This document shows, in pieces, positions 1 through 10,438 of a stretch of 64,000 bases of DNA. The notes below the pieces were generated by a model, which saw nothing but the letters and a program-made list of their open reading frames with translations, searched no databases and had not been told where the DNA came from. Source of the DNA: Enterobacteriaceae bacterium RIT714 (GTDB lineage Bacteria; Pseudomonadota; Gammaproteobacteria; Enterobacterales; Enterobacteriaceae). The DNA lies in contig WJYB01000006.1 in the NCBI GenBank assembly GCA_009668015.1, positions 186,001 through 250,000 of the forward strand. The letters are read 5' to 3'. Each line of letters starts with the position of its first letter. The first letter of the stretch is position 1. The translations under genes were made by a program, and so were the position numbers.

Positions 1-659
1 AGCTCGATAATGGGCATCGAAGAGCGATATCCCATGGATACGCCTTCTGGCAGCTCAAGATGATCGAGACTCTGCGCCAGGTCGCTCTCTGAGCGACCAA
101 AGGTGGTCAGACGCAGACAAACCGGAGGCTCCGGCAGTGTGAACCGCTCGCGCAGGCGCGGCATAATTTCCTGCTCGACCATCACTTTAAATTCAGAGGG
201 AACGCCGGGGGTAAAGAACATCAGGCAACGATTGAGCTTGACGGCGAATCCGCAAGCCGTGCCGACCGGATTATCAATCAGCTCGGCGCTGGCCGGGATT
301 TCAGCCTGCTTGCGATTACTTGGCGCCATCACCCGGCCACGCTCGGTGAAGAAACGCTCCATTTGCTCCAGCCACTCGGTGTGCAGGACCAGCTCCTCAC
401 CTTTTGCCGTTGCCGCCGCAAGAGCACTGAGATCGTCGCTGGTCGGCCCCAGACCGCCGTTGACGATCAGCACATCCGCCTGTTCGCTACGCTCGCGCAG
501 AACGGTGACTAAAGCATCCAGACTGTCACCGACGGTGTTGCGGCGCGTTAAAGGTAATCCCTGTTCAAAGAAATAATTGGCCAGCCAGGCCGCATTGGTA
601 TCGGTAATTTGTCCATGCAGCACTTCGTCGCCAGTGGACAGCATTTCCACGCTTATCAT
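1..659 (-). CDS. yfaY: CinA-like protein YfaY, 5' part only (runs off the left edge)
   Basis: The first 219 codons are present; the rest lies outside the window. The reading frame starts at ATG 657-659 behind a GGGAG ribosome site and begins MISVEMLSTGDEVLHGQ, matching E. coli YfaY (about 400 residues, from memory). The visible part is the MoaB/MogA-like (molybdopterin-binding fold) domain of the CinA/NMN-deamidase family, with the conserved NGGLGPTSDD stretch near residues 67-76. The C-terminal CinA domain is not visible. In K-12 the protein has little or no NMN deamidase activity, so catalysis should not be assumed here. It is transcribed leftwards, as is yfaZ upstream of it. Confidence 0.93.
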   Translation of the reverse strand, partial: MISVEMLSTGDEVLHGQITDTNAAWLANYFFEQGLPLTRRNTVGDSLDALVTVLRERSEQADVLIVNGGLGPTSDDLSALAAATAKGEELVLHTEWLEQMERFFTERGRVMAPSNRKQAEIPASAELIDNPVGTACGFAVKLNRCLMFFTPGVPSEFKVMVEQEIMPRLRERFTLPEPPVCLRLTTFGRSESDLAQSLDHLELPEGVSMGYRSSMPIIE

Positions 660-723
660 CGTGTTCTCCCACGTATTTGGTGGAAACACTATAGCGCAAT
701 CAGATGTGGGGGGAAGAGAAACA

Positions 724-744
724 GGCGCGGCAGAACACCGCGCC
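724..744 (-). terminator. Hairpin just after the yfaZ stop
   Basis: A 7-bp perfect stem (GGCGCGG/CCGCGCC) with a 7-nt loop starts 6 nt after the yfaZ stop codon, read on the minus strand. It is followed by TGTTTCTCTT, a weak T tract. It probably ends or protects the yfaZ transcript before yfaY. Confidence 0.55.
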
Positions 745-750
745 AGAAAA

Positions 751-1290
751 TCAGAAACCTGCGCTTACGCCAACGTATGGGCCATCGGCCAGCGCGTTGT
801 CACGATTACCGTCTTTCCCTGCGAGGTTCAGGTAACGATAACCGGCTTCGATGGTGATTGGACGCATGATAGTCCAGCGCGCACCCGCGTTGGCTTCTTC
901 GTAGCTGTCGATACCGCTGGAGAGGGAATCCGGAGAATAGTAGTACTCACCGAACAGCCCGAAGCTGTCGCCAATTTTCCACTGCAGACCACCGCCCACT
1001 GCCGCCGCGTAACCTTCGCTACCGTCGTTCGGATTGGTGTAGATGCCTTTCCCGCCAACGGTCGCCAGGAAAGGTCCCAGTGGAACATTCAGACCCAGGC
1101 CGAGGCTTGCTGCGTCGCCGTCGTCATCGTTATGCGTCCAGCCGCCGGTGACCGCCAGTCCAGAGGTTTCCGTTCCCATGCCAAAGCCGAGGTGGGTATA
1201 ATCTTTACCCGCCTGGCCGCTAACAGAAATTGCGTTCGCCGCCGCAGATACACACATCAGGCCTAAGCCCATTAATGCCACTTTTTTCAT
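751..1290 (-). CDS. yfaZ: Outer-membrane protein YfaZ
   Basis: A 179-residue protein beginning MKKVALMGLGLMCVSAAANA, a typical Sec signal peptide with likely cleavage after ANA. The start at 1290 is chosen because it begins exactly at the signal peptide; upstream codons in the same frame would add 42 residues unlike any family member. The mature part is rich in Gly and alternating hydrophobic/aromatic residues (such as LGLGLNVPLG and IEAGYRYLNLAG) and ends in Phe, as expected of a small outer-membrane beta-barrel (YfaZ family). Its transport role, if any, is unknown. The gene stands alone between menE and yfaY. Confidence 0.9.
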   Translation of the reverse strand: MKKVALMGLGLMCVSAAANAISVSGQAGKDYTHLGFGMGTETSGLAVTGGWTHNDDDGDAASLGLGLNVPLGPFLATVGGKGIYTNPNDGSEGYAAAVGGGLQWKIGDSFGLFGEYYYSPDSLSSGIDSYEEANAGARWTIMRPITIEAGYRYLNLAGKDGNRDNALADGPYVGVSAGF

Positions 1291-1461
1291 TGTCGTGATC
1301 CCACACTCATTAAATTTAGATGTCCCAAAACCGCGAGATTTTAACCCGAGTCGGGCTGGGATCAATGCTCTATGAGTGCCTATGCCCTTTAGATTGTAAC
1401 GATTTGAAACTTTCACGCTTTTTTTGTACTCAAAGCGCGTCCCGGCCCTCTGATTTCAGCG

Positions 1462-2823
1462 CTAGCCTTTCAGAAAAACATTAACCCATTGCTGTAGCGC
1501 GCGGCGCGAGATTTTAATTCCCCCGCTTTTAAGTTCGGCGGGCAATACCAGCCAGTGCTGCGGCTGCTGGAAACGAGCCAGCTTATCGCGAACCCATTCA
1601 GGAAAGAGGGCGATATCCGTGCCGGTATCACACTCCACCACGGCGACCGGTCGTTGACCAAACTCCGCGTCATCCAGCGGAACGACAAAAACCTGATGAA
1701 TCAGCGGATGCGCACTGATAACGCGTTCAAGTTCTTCGGGCTGGATCCCTTCACCGCCGCTGAAAAACAGATTATCCATGCGTCCCATGATCGTCAGGCG
1801 GCCATCAAGAAGTTCACCGCGATCGCGCGTGGCAAACCAGCCTTTCTCATTCACGAGTGGGATCTGTTTGCCGTCGCGCCAGTAGCCGCAGGCCATACTT
1901 TGCGCTTTCAGCCAGATCTCGCCATCAACAATACAGACCTCTCTGCCCGCGAGTGGATAACCCACATCGGCTTTTCCGTCCGCCTCTTTCGCACAGACGG
2001 TCGAGGCGAACTCGGTGAGCCCGTAGCCACACCAGCAGCGAATCCCCTGCTCCTTCGCCTTCAGCGTCAGTTCAACAGGGATAGCCGCGCCGCCCAGCAG
2101 CACCGCTTTCAGTGCCACCGGTTGGTGTTGATTAAGTAGCCGCCAGAGCTGCGTCGGAACCAGAGACGCATGGGTGCACCCTTGCAGCATCTGTTCCAGC
2201 GGTTGTTTATCGCACACCGTCAACCTGGCGCCAGCCAACAGCCAACGCCATAAAATCCCCTGTCCTGAAACATGAAATAACGGCAGCGATAACAGCCAGT
2301 CGTCCTCACCAGCGTAAGGCATCAAGCCCAGTACCCCTTCAGCGCTGGCAAGATGCGCGGCACTGCTATGCACCGCCGCCTTTGGCAGCCCCGTGGAACC
2401 GGAGGTCAGCGTCATGGATACCAGCCGCCCGGGTTGCCACGCTGCGGCATGACAGCCCGGTTGGTCACGCAGGGTAAGCGGTGCCAGTCCACCCGGCTCG
2501 CCGTCCAGCGCCAGCGCAAAACGCAGCGTCAGTTGCGGGATAAGCACATCCACCAGCGGGCGCGGGAGTTGCGGATTGATCGGTAAAATGCGCGCGCCGC
2601 ATTGCAGTAACGCCAGCCAGGCCAGCAGAGTGTCAGGGTGATTTTGCGCCATCAGCATCACCCCGTCCCCCTCTTCTACCCCCTGACGGTGGAACCCGGT
2701 CGCCAGGGCATCCACTCGCTGGCAAAGCTGCCGCCAGGTGAGGATTTCACGGTTCAGGCGCAACGCAGGTTTATCCGCCTGTTGGCTGCGCCACGCTCTC
2801 CACGGCCAGTCGGTAAACGTCAT
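1462..2823 (-). CDS. menE: o-Succinylbenzoate--CoA ligase
   Basis: A 453-residue ANL-superfamily adenylate-forming enzyme that activates o-succinylbenzoate to its CoA thioester in menaquinone synthesis, in the cytoplasm. The phosphate-binding A3 motif [11 protein letters not shown] is at residues 138-148. Later motifs visible include the GYGLTEFAS segment and the TRDRGEL hinge-side Asp. It is the last gene of the men operon, and its start overlaps the menC stop by 4 bp (ATGA type), implying translational coupling. Length agrees with the family. Confidence 0.97.
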   Translation of the reverse strand: MTFTDWPWRAWRSQQADKPALRLNREILTWRQLCQRVDALATGFHRQGVEEGDGVMLMAQNHPDTLLAWLALLQCGARILPINPQLPRPLVDVLIPQLTLRFALALDGEPGGLAPLTLRDQPGCHAAAWQPGRLVSMTLTSGSTGLPKAAVHSSAAHLASAEGVLGLMPYAGEDDWLLSLPLFHVSGQGILWRWLLAGARLTVCDKQPLEQMLQGCTHASLVPTQLWRLLNQHQPVALKAVLLGGAAIPVELTLKAKEQGIRCWCGYGLTEFASTVCAKEADGKADVGYPLAGREVCIVDGEIWLKAQSMACGYWRDGKQIPLVNEKGWFATRDRGELLDGRLTIMGRMDNLFFSGGEGIQPEELERVISAHPLIHQVFVVPLDDAEFGQRPVAVVECDTGTDIALFPEWVRDKLARFQQPQHWLVLPAELKSGGIKISRRALQQWVNVFLKG

Positions 2824-3785
2824 AGCAGCGGCTCCAGCGCCTCAACCTCAAGACAAGGGAGCGAATTTCCCGGCCAGCGTCGTACCAGTTGTGATTGCAT
2901 CAGATTGAGCGTGTCCAGCCCCGGAATCGTGTGCGGCGTGAGCCACGCGGCGATACGCGCCAGTTGCGTCAGACCAAGACTCGACTCAATGGAGGAACTT
3001 ATCACCGCCGTCATTCCCAGGGCATGCGCCGCGTAAACCTGCTCTTGCACTTTATCAAGACTACCGGTGAGGGTCGGTTTTATGACGACTGCGCTCACCC
3101 CCGGTTCGGCGAGAAACTGGAAATCCACTTCGCGCAGGCTTTCGTCCCAGGCAATGGCGATCCCTGTCTCCTGTGCAAAGGCGCGAGAATCTTCGCGGGT
3201 TTTACACGGCTCTTCAAGAAACGCAATGCGATCGCGGCAGGCCGGATTGACATACTTCGCGAACTGCTGTGCCTTAAGCGGCGTCCACGCGCGGTTTGCG
3301 TCCAGACGCAGACGCAGATCGGGAATCGCCTCCAGCAGCAGGTTCACCACCATGCCGTCGCGGACGGCTTCGTACAGACCGACCTTCACCTTCGCCACTT
3401 TCTCGCCAGGCATGGCAGCCAGTACCGCAAACAGTTCATCCGGATCGCCCGAACAGAGCGGCGCAGCGCGGTAATCCGCCGCATCAGGCAGGGTTCCGTC
3501 CAGCTCGGCCAGCGCGCAGCTTATACCGAACGCCGCAGAAGGTATCGCCGGTAACACCGGAGATTTGCCGTCGCGCCAGGCGACCGTCCACGCCATCAGC
3601 GCGGACTGGGCGTCGTCGAGCGATTCCAGGCTAAATCCGGGCAGAGGAGAAACCTCACCCCAGCCTTGCCGCTCGCCTTGTTGCAGATGAACGAAAAGGC
3701 CATCACGGGTTTTTAACCGCCGTTCACGCAGCACCACGCCCGCATCCATGGGTATCTGCCAGCGGTAAACCTGCGCGCGGCGCAT
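2820..3785 (-). CDS. menC: o-Succinylbenzoate synthase
   Basis: A 321-residue enolase-superfamily enzyme that dehydrates SHCHC to o-succinylbenzoate. The catalytic set is intact: Lys132/Lys134 in AKVKVG, metal ligands Asp162 (RLDANRAW), Glu191 (FLEEPC) and Asp214 (AWDESL), and Lys236 (VVIKPTL). Each is one position later than the K-12 numbering I remember. The start shares its last base with the menB stop, and the 3' end overlaps menE by 4 bp. Confidence 0.97.
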   Translation of the reverse strand: MRRAQVYRWQIPMDAGVVLRERRLKTRDGLFVHLQQGERQGWGEVSPLPGFSLESLDDAQSALMAWTVAWRDGKSPVLPAIPSAAFGISCALAELDGTLPDAADYRAAPLCSGDPDELFAVLAAMPGEKVAKVKVGLYEAVRDGMVVNLLLEAIPDLRLRLDANRAWTPLKAQQFAKYVNPACRDRIAFLEEPCKTREDSRAFAQETGIAIAWDESLREVDFQFLAEPGVSAVVIKPTLTGSLDKVQEQVYAAHALGMTAVISSSIESSLGLTQLARIAAWLTPHTIPGLDTLNLMQSQLVRRWPGNSLPCLEVEALEPLL

Positions 3786-4642
3786 TACGGATTCCGTTTG
3801 TATTTGCTGAAATCAGGCTGGCGTTTTTCGTTAAACGCGTTGCGCCCTTCCTGACCCTCTTCGGTCATGTAGAACAGCATGGTGGCATTGCCCGCCAGTT
3901 CCTGCAGACCCGCCTGACCGTCGCAGTCGGCGTTGAGCGCGGCTTTCAGACAACGCAGGGCCATCGGGCTGTTTTGCAGCATTTCACGACACCAGCGTAC
4001 CGTCTCTTTTTCCAGATCGGCTACCGGGACAACGGTGTTGACGAGGCCCATATCGAGCGCCTCTTTGGCGTTGTACTGACGGCACAAGAACCAGATCTCA
4101 CGCGCTTTTTTCTGTCCAACAATACGCGCCATGTAGGATGCGCCCCAGCCGCCGTCGAAGGAGCCGACTTTCGGACCGGTCTGGCCAAAAATGGCGTTTT
4201 CCGCGGCGATGGTCAGATCGCACATCATGTGCAGCACGTGACCACCACCGATGGAGAAGCCCGCAACCATCGCGACAACCGGTTTTGGACAGGTACGAAT
4301 TTGACGCTGGAAGTCGAGAACGTTCAGGTGATGGACGCCGGAATCATCCTGATAGCCGCCGTAGTCACCGCGCACTTTCTGATCGCCGCCCGCGCAGAAG
4401 GCTTTATCACCTTCTCCGGTCAGCACGATCACACCGATATTGTCGTCGTAACGCGCATCGGCCAGCGCCTGAATCATCTCTTTAACCGTGAGCGGACGAA
4501 ACGCGTTACGCACCTGCGGACGGTTAATCGTGATTTTGGCAATCCCGTCTGCGGATTTGTGATAACGAATATCGGTGTAGCCTTCGGAGCAGTCTTGCCA
4601 TTCAGCCGGTGCATACAGCATTTGTTCATCAGGATAGATCAT
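3785..4642 (-). CDS. menB: 1,4-Dihydroxy-2-naphthoyl-CoA synthase
   Basis: A 285-residue crotonase-fold enzyme that closes the second ring of the naphthoquinone (OSB-CoA to DHNA-CoA). It has the oxyanion-hole segment [12 protein letters not shown] and the FGQTGPKVG segment, which provides the bicarbonate-binding Gln-Thr-Gly of proteobacterial MenB. The length equals that of the K-12 enzyme. It lies between menH (4-bp overlap) and menC (1-bp overlap) in the same transcription unit. Confidence 0.98.
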   Translation of the reverse strand: MIYPDEQMLYAPAEWQDCSEGYTDIRYHKSADGIAKITINRPQVRNAFRPLTVKEMIQALADARYDDNIGVIVLTGEGDKAFCAGGDQKVRGDYGGYQDDSGVHHLNVLDFQRQIRTCPKPVVAMVAGFSIGGGHVLHMMCDLTIAAENAIFGQTGPKVGSFDGGWGASYMARIVGQKKAREIWFLCRQYNAKEALDMGLVNTVVPVADLEKETVRWCREMLQNSPMALRCLKAALNADCDGQAGLQELAGNATMLFYMTEEGQEGRNAFNEKRQPDFSKYKRNP

Positions 4643-5415
4643 GGGGTGTCCTTTATTCGAAGACGCAGTATCTGAGCCAGACTCGCGGCAACCGCGACGG
4701 GATTTTCCCGGTGGGCGTTGTGTCCGGCATTGGGGATCACATGGCGTTCGGCGTTAAGTTCCGCAGCAAGGGCCGCAAACTTGTCGTCGCGATCGCCATA
4801 CAAATAATAAAAAGGATAAGCGCGGGCGCTGAGTGCACGGCGTAAATCCGGTTGTTCAGCCAGCGATGTCGCCATCAGCATTGCGCCCAGCGCGGGGCCA
4901 CTGTTTTGCCGACGTAACGTCACCAGCTCGCCACGCTGTGAGTCGGTCAACGAGGCAAAAACGGGCTGCTGATACCAGGCGTTAAAAACGGTCTCTAAGG
5001 GCTCATCGCGAAAACGCAGCGCCCATCGGCTGTCGGACTGCCATCGCGCGGTGCGCTCAGCGGCATCGCTCAGACCCGGATGCGCCCCTTCGACAATCAG
5101 CCCCGCCAACCCGTCTGGCTGCTGACACGCATGATACATGGCGATACGACCGCCGAGGGAGTAGCCCACCAGCCAGTAGTTAAGTATGTTGTAACTAAGA
5201 AGCGTGGCCTTCAGCCATTGATGCACATCGCTGAATCCCGACACGGCAATATCTTGAGCGTTACCATGCCCCGGGAGATCGAGATACAGCCGCGGATAGT
5301 CGGGCAACCGTGCGCCCACATCCTGCCATTCGCGACAATCGCCGGAAAAACCGTGCAAAAAAACCAGCCAGGGAAGACCTGGCGTGCCGGCACGCATCTC
5401 TCCGGCCAGTGTCAT
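4639..5415 (-). CDS. menH: SHCHC synthase (alpha/beta hydrolase MenH)
   Basis: A 258-residue alpha/beta hydrolase that eliminates pyruvate from SEPHCHC to give SHCHC. The catalytic triad is visible as Ser86 in GYSLGG, Asp210 in YGDRDDKF and His232 in [11 protein letters not shown], at the same positions as in K-12. The protein is a few residues longer than K-12 MenH at the C-terminus. The start overlaps the menD stop by 4 bp and its own stop overlaps the menB start by 4 bp. Confidence 0.96.
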   Translation of the reverse strand: MTLAGEMRAGTPGLPWLVFLHGFSGDCREWQDVGARLPDYPRLYLDLPGHGNAQDIAVSGFSDVHQWLKATLLSYNILNYWLVGYSLGGRIAMYHACQQPDGLAGLIVEGAHPGLSDAAERTARWQSDSRWALRFRDEPLETVFNAWYQQPVFASLTDSQRGELVTLRRQNSGPALGAMLMATSLAEQPDLRRALSARAYPFYYLYGDRDDKFAALAAELNAERHVIPNAGHNAHRENPVAVAASLAQILRLRIKDTP

Positions 5416-7082
5416 AGCTGGCTCACCTGTGCCAGCAGGTTCTGTAACATCCGGGCCCCGTCAGCGTCATTCACCACCAGTTCGATTAAGGTCGCTCCCG
5501 GCTGTCGCCAGGCGTGATCAAGCGCATCGTCTAAATCGGCCCAACTTTCCGGGCGGCGGTATTTGAGGCTGAACATGGCCGCGGCGTGCTCAAACTGCAC
5601 GTTTTGCGGCATCAGATAAAAGCGCTCGCGCTCGCTTTGCGGCGTCGGCAGCAGGGAGAAGATTTGTCCGCCGTTATTGTTGACCACAATCAGCACGAAC
5701 GGCGCTGAAACCTGGCGCAACAGCGCCAGCGCATTCAGGTCATAGAGGGCGGATAAATCACCCACAATGGCCAGCGTGGATTTGGCGCTGGCTCGCTGAA
5801 CGCCTGCTGCGGTGGAAATCAGGCCGTCAATGCCGCTGGCGCCACGATTGCTGTAAACCGGATATCCGGCTGGCAGCTGTGAAAACGCATCGATCAGACG
5901 TACCACCAGGCTGTTGCCAACGAAAAGCTGCCCCTGTTCCGGCAGATAGTGCTGGATACGATGTGCCAGCCCGGCTTCACTAAAGCCTTCGCATTGTTGT
6001 GACGTGAGTTCCCACGCCTGACGCGACAGCGCCGGGATATCCAGTGCCCACGGCTGACGTTTTTCCGCCGGATGCGCTTCAAGCCACTGATTGATTTCGC
6101 TGACCAGACGACGCCCGCGATGGTGAGCGGGATCAAGCCGCCCTTCCTGCGGATCGACCAGCCAGTACTCTTCGGGTTCGCAGGTCGCCTGCCACTGCAA
6201 TAAACGTTTACCGGTGAGGCTGGAGCCAAGTTGAATAACAATTTGCGCTTCGGCGAGCTCGGTTACCGCTTTGGCATTGCCAAGCCAGAGATCGGCGCAG
6301 GGCAGCGGTTGTCCGGTTTGCGACAGCACATCGCCAATCAGCGGCCAGCCCAGCATTTTCGCCCATTCCGCCACCTGTTTGCCTTCGGCTGCGCTCATTC
6401 GCCCGGCGAGGACCACCCCGCGTTTTTGCCGCCAGAAGAACCAGTCGCGCTGTCGGGCGCTTTCGAGATGCGTTTGCGCGCGCAACCACGGCTTGTCGCT
6501 TTGCCACCAGTTGCCAAGCGCTTGCTGCCACTCCACGCCGGTATCGTCCATCTCGCCATACAGCGGCTCGGCGAACGGACAGTTGATATGCAATGCCCCG
6601 TGACGTAATGAGCCCAGCGCGTTGTCGAGCGTCGAGACTAACCAGCTGGCGGGAATATCCTGCGTCGGGCGCGGTAACGCCAGAGCGGCAGAGGGATGCG
6701 AGGCAAAAATCCCAGGCTGTCGAATCGCCTGGTTTGCCCCGCAGTCAATCAGCTCAGGTGGCCGGTCGGCGGTAAGGAGGATCAGTTTTTCACCCGTCAG
6801 CCCGGCTTCGATCAGCGCCGGATAGAGATTGGCGACAGCCGTACCGGACGTCACGATAACCGCCACGGGCGCTTTACTGACTTTCGCCAGCCCCAGCGCC
6901 AGATGACCCAGGCCGCGCTCATCAAAATGGGTATGATGAATAAACGCCCGGTTTTCTGCCGCCGCAAGCGTTAGCGGCGTTGAACGTGAGCCCGGCGCAA
7001 TACACACATGCCTGACGCCATGGCGAGTCAGGGCTTCAAGAATGACCGCCGCCCAGCGCCGGTTAAAAGAACTTACTGACAT
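5412..7082 (-). CDS. menD: SEPHCHC synthase (ThDP enzyme MenD)
   Basis: A 556-residue thiamine-diphosphate enzyme that adds the succinic semialdehyde carbanion from 2-oxoglutarate to isochorismate, the first committed step of menaquinone synthesis. The N-terminal half contains [12 protein letters not shown] and [14 protein letters not shown], which carries the cofactor-activating Glu. The C-terminal ThDP/Mg motif is [12 protein letters not shown]...NNNGG. I start at ATG 7080-7082 ([10 protein letters not shown]), which gives the family length. An in-frame ATG six codons upstream is possible but gives an unusual extension. Confidence 0.96.
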   Translation of the reverse strand: MSVSSFNRRWAAVILEALTRHGVRHVCIAPGSRSTPLTLAAAENRAFIHHTHFDERGLGHLALGLAKVSKAPVAVIVTSGTAVANLYPALIEAGLTGEKLILLTADRPPELIDCGANQAIRQPGIFASHPSAALALPRPTQDIPASWLVSTLDNALGSLRHGALHINCPFAEPLYGEMDDTGVEWQQALGNWWQSDKPWLRAQTHLESARQRDWFFWRQKRGVVLAGRMSAAEGKQVAEWAKMLGWPLIGDVLSQTGQPLPCADLWLGNAKAVTELAEAQIVIQLGSSLTGKRLLQWQATCEPEEYWLVDPQEGRLDPAHHRGRRLVSEINQWLEAHPAEKRQPWALDIPALSRQAWELTSQQCEGFSEAGLAHRIQHYLPEQGQLFVGNSLVVRLIDAFSQLPAGYPVYSNRGASGIDGLISTAAGVQRASAKSTLAIVGDLSALYDLNALALLRQVSAPFVLIVVNNNGGQIFSLLPTPQSERERFYLMPQNVQFEHAAAMFSLKYRRPESWADLDDALDHAWRQPGATLIELVVNDADGARMLQNLLAQVSQL

Positions 7083-7170
7083 GAAATTGTCCGGTATCAA
7101 TATTAAGACACAGTATAAATAATAGAGAGCGATTGAATTTTGATATGAATCGGTAATGTGCGACTCAGTA

Positions 7171-8466
7171 TTAATCCCTAAGGAGCAGTGTTCTCAGCCC
7201 CGCCGCTTTATTCTCTATCTCCTGCCACTCTTCCTCAGGGACCGAACCGCTGACAATCCCCGCTCCGGCGTAAAGCCTTACCGCACTGTCACCCACGCGG
7301 GCACAGCGTAGCGATACGCAAAACTCGGTTTGGGCGAGGGAAAGATAACCGGCAGAACCGGCATACCATTCCCGATCAAACGGCTCAACGTGCTGGATAA
7401 ACTGATGCGCAGACTGGCGCGGAAGACCGGCGACGGCGGCCGTGGGCTGTAGCCACTGGAGACATTGCGCATCGTCCGCGATGCTCAGTTCCGTCCAGAT
7501 GCAGCGGCGTAAATGCTGGACCTTGCGCAGCCGGACAACTTGCGGCGGTAGCACTTCCAGCGCCTGAGCGTGATGCTGTAGCCGCTGGCAGATATCTTCA
7601 ACGACCAGCATGTTTTCACGCTGGTTTTTGTCGTCATTCAGCAACCAGTCGCCCAATTGCTGCGCCTGCGTATCCTCGCTATGGCTGGCGACGGTTCCCG
7701 CCAGCGCCTCGGTACGCAAATGCGTGCCACGGCGTCGCCACAGACGCTCCGGAGATGAGCCAGTAAAGGCATTTTCCGCGTCGAACATCATGCAGAAATG
7801 GTAGCAGTTATGGTTGAGACGACGGCTGGCGGCCATCAGCGAGACGGCATTGACTGGGCGATCAAAATGCAGATCGGTTGCCCGTGCCAGCACCACTTTT
7901 TCAAATGCACCGCGAGCAATTGTGTCCGTTGCCTGAGAAATCAGATCCAGCCATTCTGGTTTTGCGGGGAGTTGGGTTTCGCGCAGCAGGTTCGCTGAAA
8001 GCGCGGCTATCGGTTGACTATCGCGAAGCTGTTGCAGCCAGTCGCGGGCGCGTTGTGCGTCCTCCTGCAGCGAGCTGTCGCTCCACAGATTCAAACGTAG
8101 CGTTGCCACGCCACCGGCGCGTAGCCACAGCAGGCGAGGCAGAAATAAACTGCTCTGTTCAGGGTGAAAGGCATTCAAACCGCAAATTCGGGTGTCGTCA
8201 GTCGCGGTATGGGCTGTAAGAAAGTGCTGCGCCGCAGATAACGAAGCAAACTGTTCTACCGCCCCCAGGGCAGCGAGCTCTTCATCGCCGTTGCGCTGTT
8301 GCCAGTAAAATTGCGGAAAACAGATCTGTGAGCCGAGCCAGGCCAGGGGATCGAAAGCATCGTTTAACGGGAAAGAGACGTCAGCGTGACGCATACCGGG
8401 CGATGCAGGAAAGTCTTGCGCAAGAAAGTGGCAAAGACCTTCCAGAGCGATTGAAATCGAATACAC
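7171..8466 (-). CDS. menF: Isochorismate synthase
   Basis: A 431-residue chorismate-utilising enzyme (MST family) converting chorismate to isochorismate for menaquinone. The C-terminal chorismate-binding domain is clear: [12 protein letters not shown] with the general-base Lys, [16 protein letters not shown], and the terminal YAGAGIV and [11 protein letters not shown] segments with the Mg-binding Glu residues. The length is the same as K-12 MenF. It is the first gene of the men operon; the 88-nt gap to menD is the largest in the operon. A TATAAT-like -10 on the minus strand lies about 28 bp upstream. Confidence 0.96.
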   Translation of the reverse strand: MYSISIALEGLCHFLAQDFPASPGMRHADVSFPLNDAFDPLAWLGSQICFPQFYWQQRNGDEELAALGAVEQFASLSAAQHFLTAHTATDDTRICGLNAFHPEQSSLFLPRLLWLRAGGVATLRLNLWSDSSLQEDAQRARDWLQQLRDSQPIAALSANLLRETQLPAKPEWLDLISQATDTIARGAFEKVVLARATDLHFDRPVNAVSLMAASRRLNHNCYHFCMMFDAENAFTGSSPERLWRRRGTHLRTEALAGTVASHSEDTQAQQLGDWLLNDDKNQRENMLVVEDICQRLQHHAQALEVLPPQVVRLRKVQHLRRCIWTELSIADDAQCLQWLQPTAAVAGLPRQSAHQFIQHVEPFDREWYAGSAGYLSLAQTEFCVSLRCARVGDSAVRLYAGAGIVSGSVPEEEWQEIENKAAGLRTLLLRD

Positions 8467-8502
8467 GCTGACCTCTCCCGGTTAAAAACCTCATATTATA
8501 CG

Positions 8503-8529
8503 GGGTACTTGCCGTAAAAAGCAGTACCC
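8503..8529 (-). terminator. Hairpin between elaB and menF
   Basis: An inverted repeat (GGGTACTTGC/GCAGTACCC, one bulged base) with an A-rich loop lies 35 nt past the elaB stop. There is no good T run after it in the minus direction, so it could be a weak terminator or part of the menF promoter region. Confidence 0.35.
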
Positions 8530-8563
8530 ACGTATAGGGAGGGGTCACCGTTCGTGCAAATGA

Positions 8564-8869
8564 TTAGCGACGAGAGAGCAACAGCCCGAGTACCAGGCCC
8601 GCCGCAGCACCGACGCCGATGCCTTGCCACGGTTTTTCATGCACATAATCATCGGCACGATAAACCGCTTTTTTGGCACGGTAGTAGTAGTTGTCAGACG
8701 CGTTGCTGACGCGGTTTTTCACTTCATGCAGCGCCTGTTCAGCGCGTGCCTTCAGCTCAATGTACTTTTGATCGGCCGGATCGCCTGAAGAACGTAGTAC
8801 TTCTTCCAGCGTTTCGCTTAGCAGAGCCAGATCGTCATCGATACGGGAATCCCAGGATTGAAAAGACAT
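8564..8869 (-). CDS. elaB: ElaB, membrane-anchored ribosome-associated DUF883 protein
   Basis: A 101-residue protein with an acidic, helical N-terminal part (residues about 1-60). It has a basic linker, then a glycine/leucine-rich C-terminal transmembrane helix (GVGAAAGLVLGLLL) ending in SRR. This is the arrangement of the ElaB/YqjD/YgaM family, C-tail anchored inner-membrane proteins that bind stationary-phase ribosomes. Length equals K-12 ElaB. The gene is monocistronic in appearance, between elaA and menF. Confidence 0.92.
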   Translation of the reverse strand: MSFQSWDSRIDDDLALLSETLEEVLRSSGDPADQKYIELKARAEQALHEVKNRVSNASDNYYYRAKKAVYRADDYVHEKPWQGIGVGAAAGLVLGLLLSRR

Positions 8870-8922
8870 TTTTTTCTCCGTGTGAGTGCATCAGTCCGCT
8901 AACTATAGACAACGACAGCGGA

Positions 8923-9384
8923 TTACGCCTGTTTCGCTTCCCGGGCCATACCGATGTGCGCAATCCCATCCTCATCATAAACATCGGTCACCGGGGAGAA
9001 GCCAAAGTGGGCATAGAAGCCCTGAAGATGAGCCTGCGCGCCCAGGTATAACGCCTTGTCAGGCCACTGTTTCACGCAGGAGGCGAGGGTTTGTTCCATC
9101 AGCGCATAGCCCAGTTTTTCGCCGCGCGCTTTGCTGCTGATAATCACCCGGCCAATGACCACAGGCTCGAAATCGTCTTCACTTTTCAGAATCCTCGCAT
9201 ACGCCACCAGCTCGTTATCTTTCCAGCCGAGGATATGACGGTTCTCTCCTGCCAGATCGTCACCGTCAATGTCCTGATAAGGGCACGTTTGTTCGACGAC
9301 AAAGACCTCGCAACGCAGTTGAAGCAAGGCGTAGAGGCTGGAAACGGTCAGTTCACTATGGTGTAAATCTTGCCACTGGATCAT
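8923..9384 (-). CDS. elaA: GNAT-family N-acyltransferase ElaA
   Basis: A 153-residue single-domain GNAT protein. It opens [11 protein letters not shown] and contains the ElaA signature region [22 protein letters not shown]. The CoA-binding part is [24 protein letters not shown] start at ATG 9382-9384, since the eight upstream codons in frame do not belong to the family. The acceptor substrate is unknown. It diverges from rbn, with 72 bp between the start codons. Confidence 0.92.
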   Translation of the reverse strand: MIQWQDLHHSELTVSSLYALLQLRCEVFVVEQTCPYQDIDGDDLAGENRHILGWKDNELVAYARILKSEDDFEPVVIGRVIISSKARGEKLGYALMEQTLASCVKQWPDKALYLGAQAHLQGFYAHFGFSPVTDVYDEDGIAHIGMAREAKQA

Positions 9385-9456
9385 GTCAGGCTCCTTCTTG
9401 AGAATCATCCCGTTATACTAAACACTTTCCCGTTCGGCAAAGAGTCTGATTGCGCT

Positions 9457-10374
9457 ATGGAACTGATTTTTCTGGGGACGTCCGCGGGCGTGCCAACCCT
9501 GTCACGAAATGTGACGGCGATACTGTTGGATCTGCAGCATCCCACTCGCCCTGGTTTATGGCTTTTCGATTGTGGTGAAGGAACGCAGCATCAGCTGTTA
9601 AATACACCGTATCACCCCGGCAAACTCGATAAAATTTTCATTACTCACCTGCATGGCGATCATCTGTTTGGCCTGCCGGGATTGCTGTGCAGTCGCTCGA
9701 TGGCCGGAAACGCCAGGCCGCTGACCCTTTACGGCCCGGCAGGTCTTCAGGAATTTGTTGAAACCACGCTGCGTTTGAGCGGGTCGTGGACGGACTATCC
9801 GCTTGAGGTGGTTGAGATCCGCCAGGGCGTGGTGTACCAGGATGAGCGCTGTACCGTGACGGCGCAGCCGCTGAATCATCCGGTGGAGTGCTACGGCTAT
9901 CGCATCGAAGAACACGATAAACCGGGCGCTCTGGATGCCGCAGCGCTTATAGCTGACGGGATTAAGCCCGGGCCGCTATTCCAGCAGCTCAAAAAAGGCG
10001 AAACGGTAACGCTGGATGACGGGCGCATTGTTGACGGTCAGGTCTATCTCTCTGCCCCTGTTCCCGGTAAAAAAGTGGCGATCTTCGGCGATACAGCCCC
10101 CTGCGCGGAGGCGTTGCTTCTGGCGCAAAGCGTTGATGTGTTGGTCCATGAGGCGACGCTTGAGACGGCAATGGAAGAAAAAGCCAATAGCCGTGGCCAC
10201 AGCTCGACGCGCCAGGCAGCGCTGCTCGCCTGTGATGCAGGCGTCGGGAAGTTGATCGTCACGCATGTGAGCTCTCGTTACGACGCCCGTGGCTGTGCGG
10301 CCCTGCTGGCGGAGTGCCAGAGCGTCTTTCCGGAGTGCCTGCTGGCAGAAGATTTCATGCAGGTTTGCGTTTAG
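9457..10374 (+). CDS. rbn: Ribonuclease BN / RNase Z
   Basis: A 305-residue metallo-beta-lactamase-fold zinc endoribonuclease that processes tRNA 3' ends. The metal-binding motif is His64-x-His66-x-Asp68-His69 in [10 protein letters not shown]. Further ligands follow in [10 protein letters not shown], the GDTAPC loop and the C-terminal THVSSRY His. The start ATG 9457-9459 gives the same length as K-12 ElaC/RNase BN; upstream in-frame codons are non-homologous. The gene stands divergently from elaA and upstream of cheV, with a 64-nt gap. Confidence 0.96.
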   Translation: MELIFLGTSAGVPTLSRNVTAILLDLQHPTRPGLWLFDCGEGTQHQLLNTPYHPGKLDKIFITHLHGDHLFGLPGLLCSRSMAGNARPLTLYGPAGLQEFVETTLRLSGSWTDYPLEVVEIRQGVVYQDERCTVTAQPLNHPVECYGYRIEEHDKPGALDAAALIADGIKPGPLFQQLKKGETVTLDDGRIVDGQVYLSAPVPGKKVAIFGDTAPCAEALLLAQSVDVLVHEATLETAMEEKANSRGHSSTRQAALLACDAGVGKLIVTHVSSRYDARGCAALLAECQSVFPECLLAEDFMQVCV

Positions 10375-10438
10375 CCCTTCATTTTTCCCCCAGCGTGCCG
10401 ATAACGATTAAAAGGCAAGCATCTCACTTGAGGGTAAA

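Noticed and set aside
577-1266. Long plus-strand ORF opposite yfaZ
   Set aside because: It lies antisense to yfaZ, which has a clear signal peptide and beta-barrel pattern; the plus-strand product has no recognisable features.
2895-3554. Plus-strand ORFs opposite menC
   Set aside because: They are antisense to an intact enolase-family gene with all catalytic residues; the products are unstructured Arg/Gln-rich sequence.
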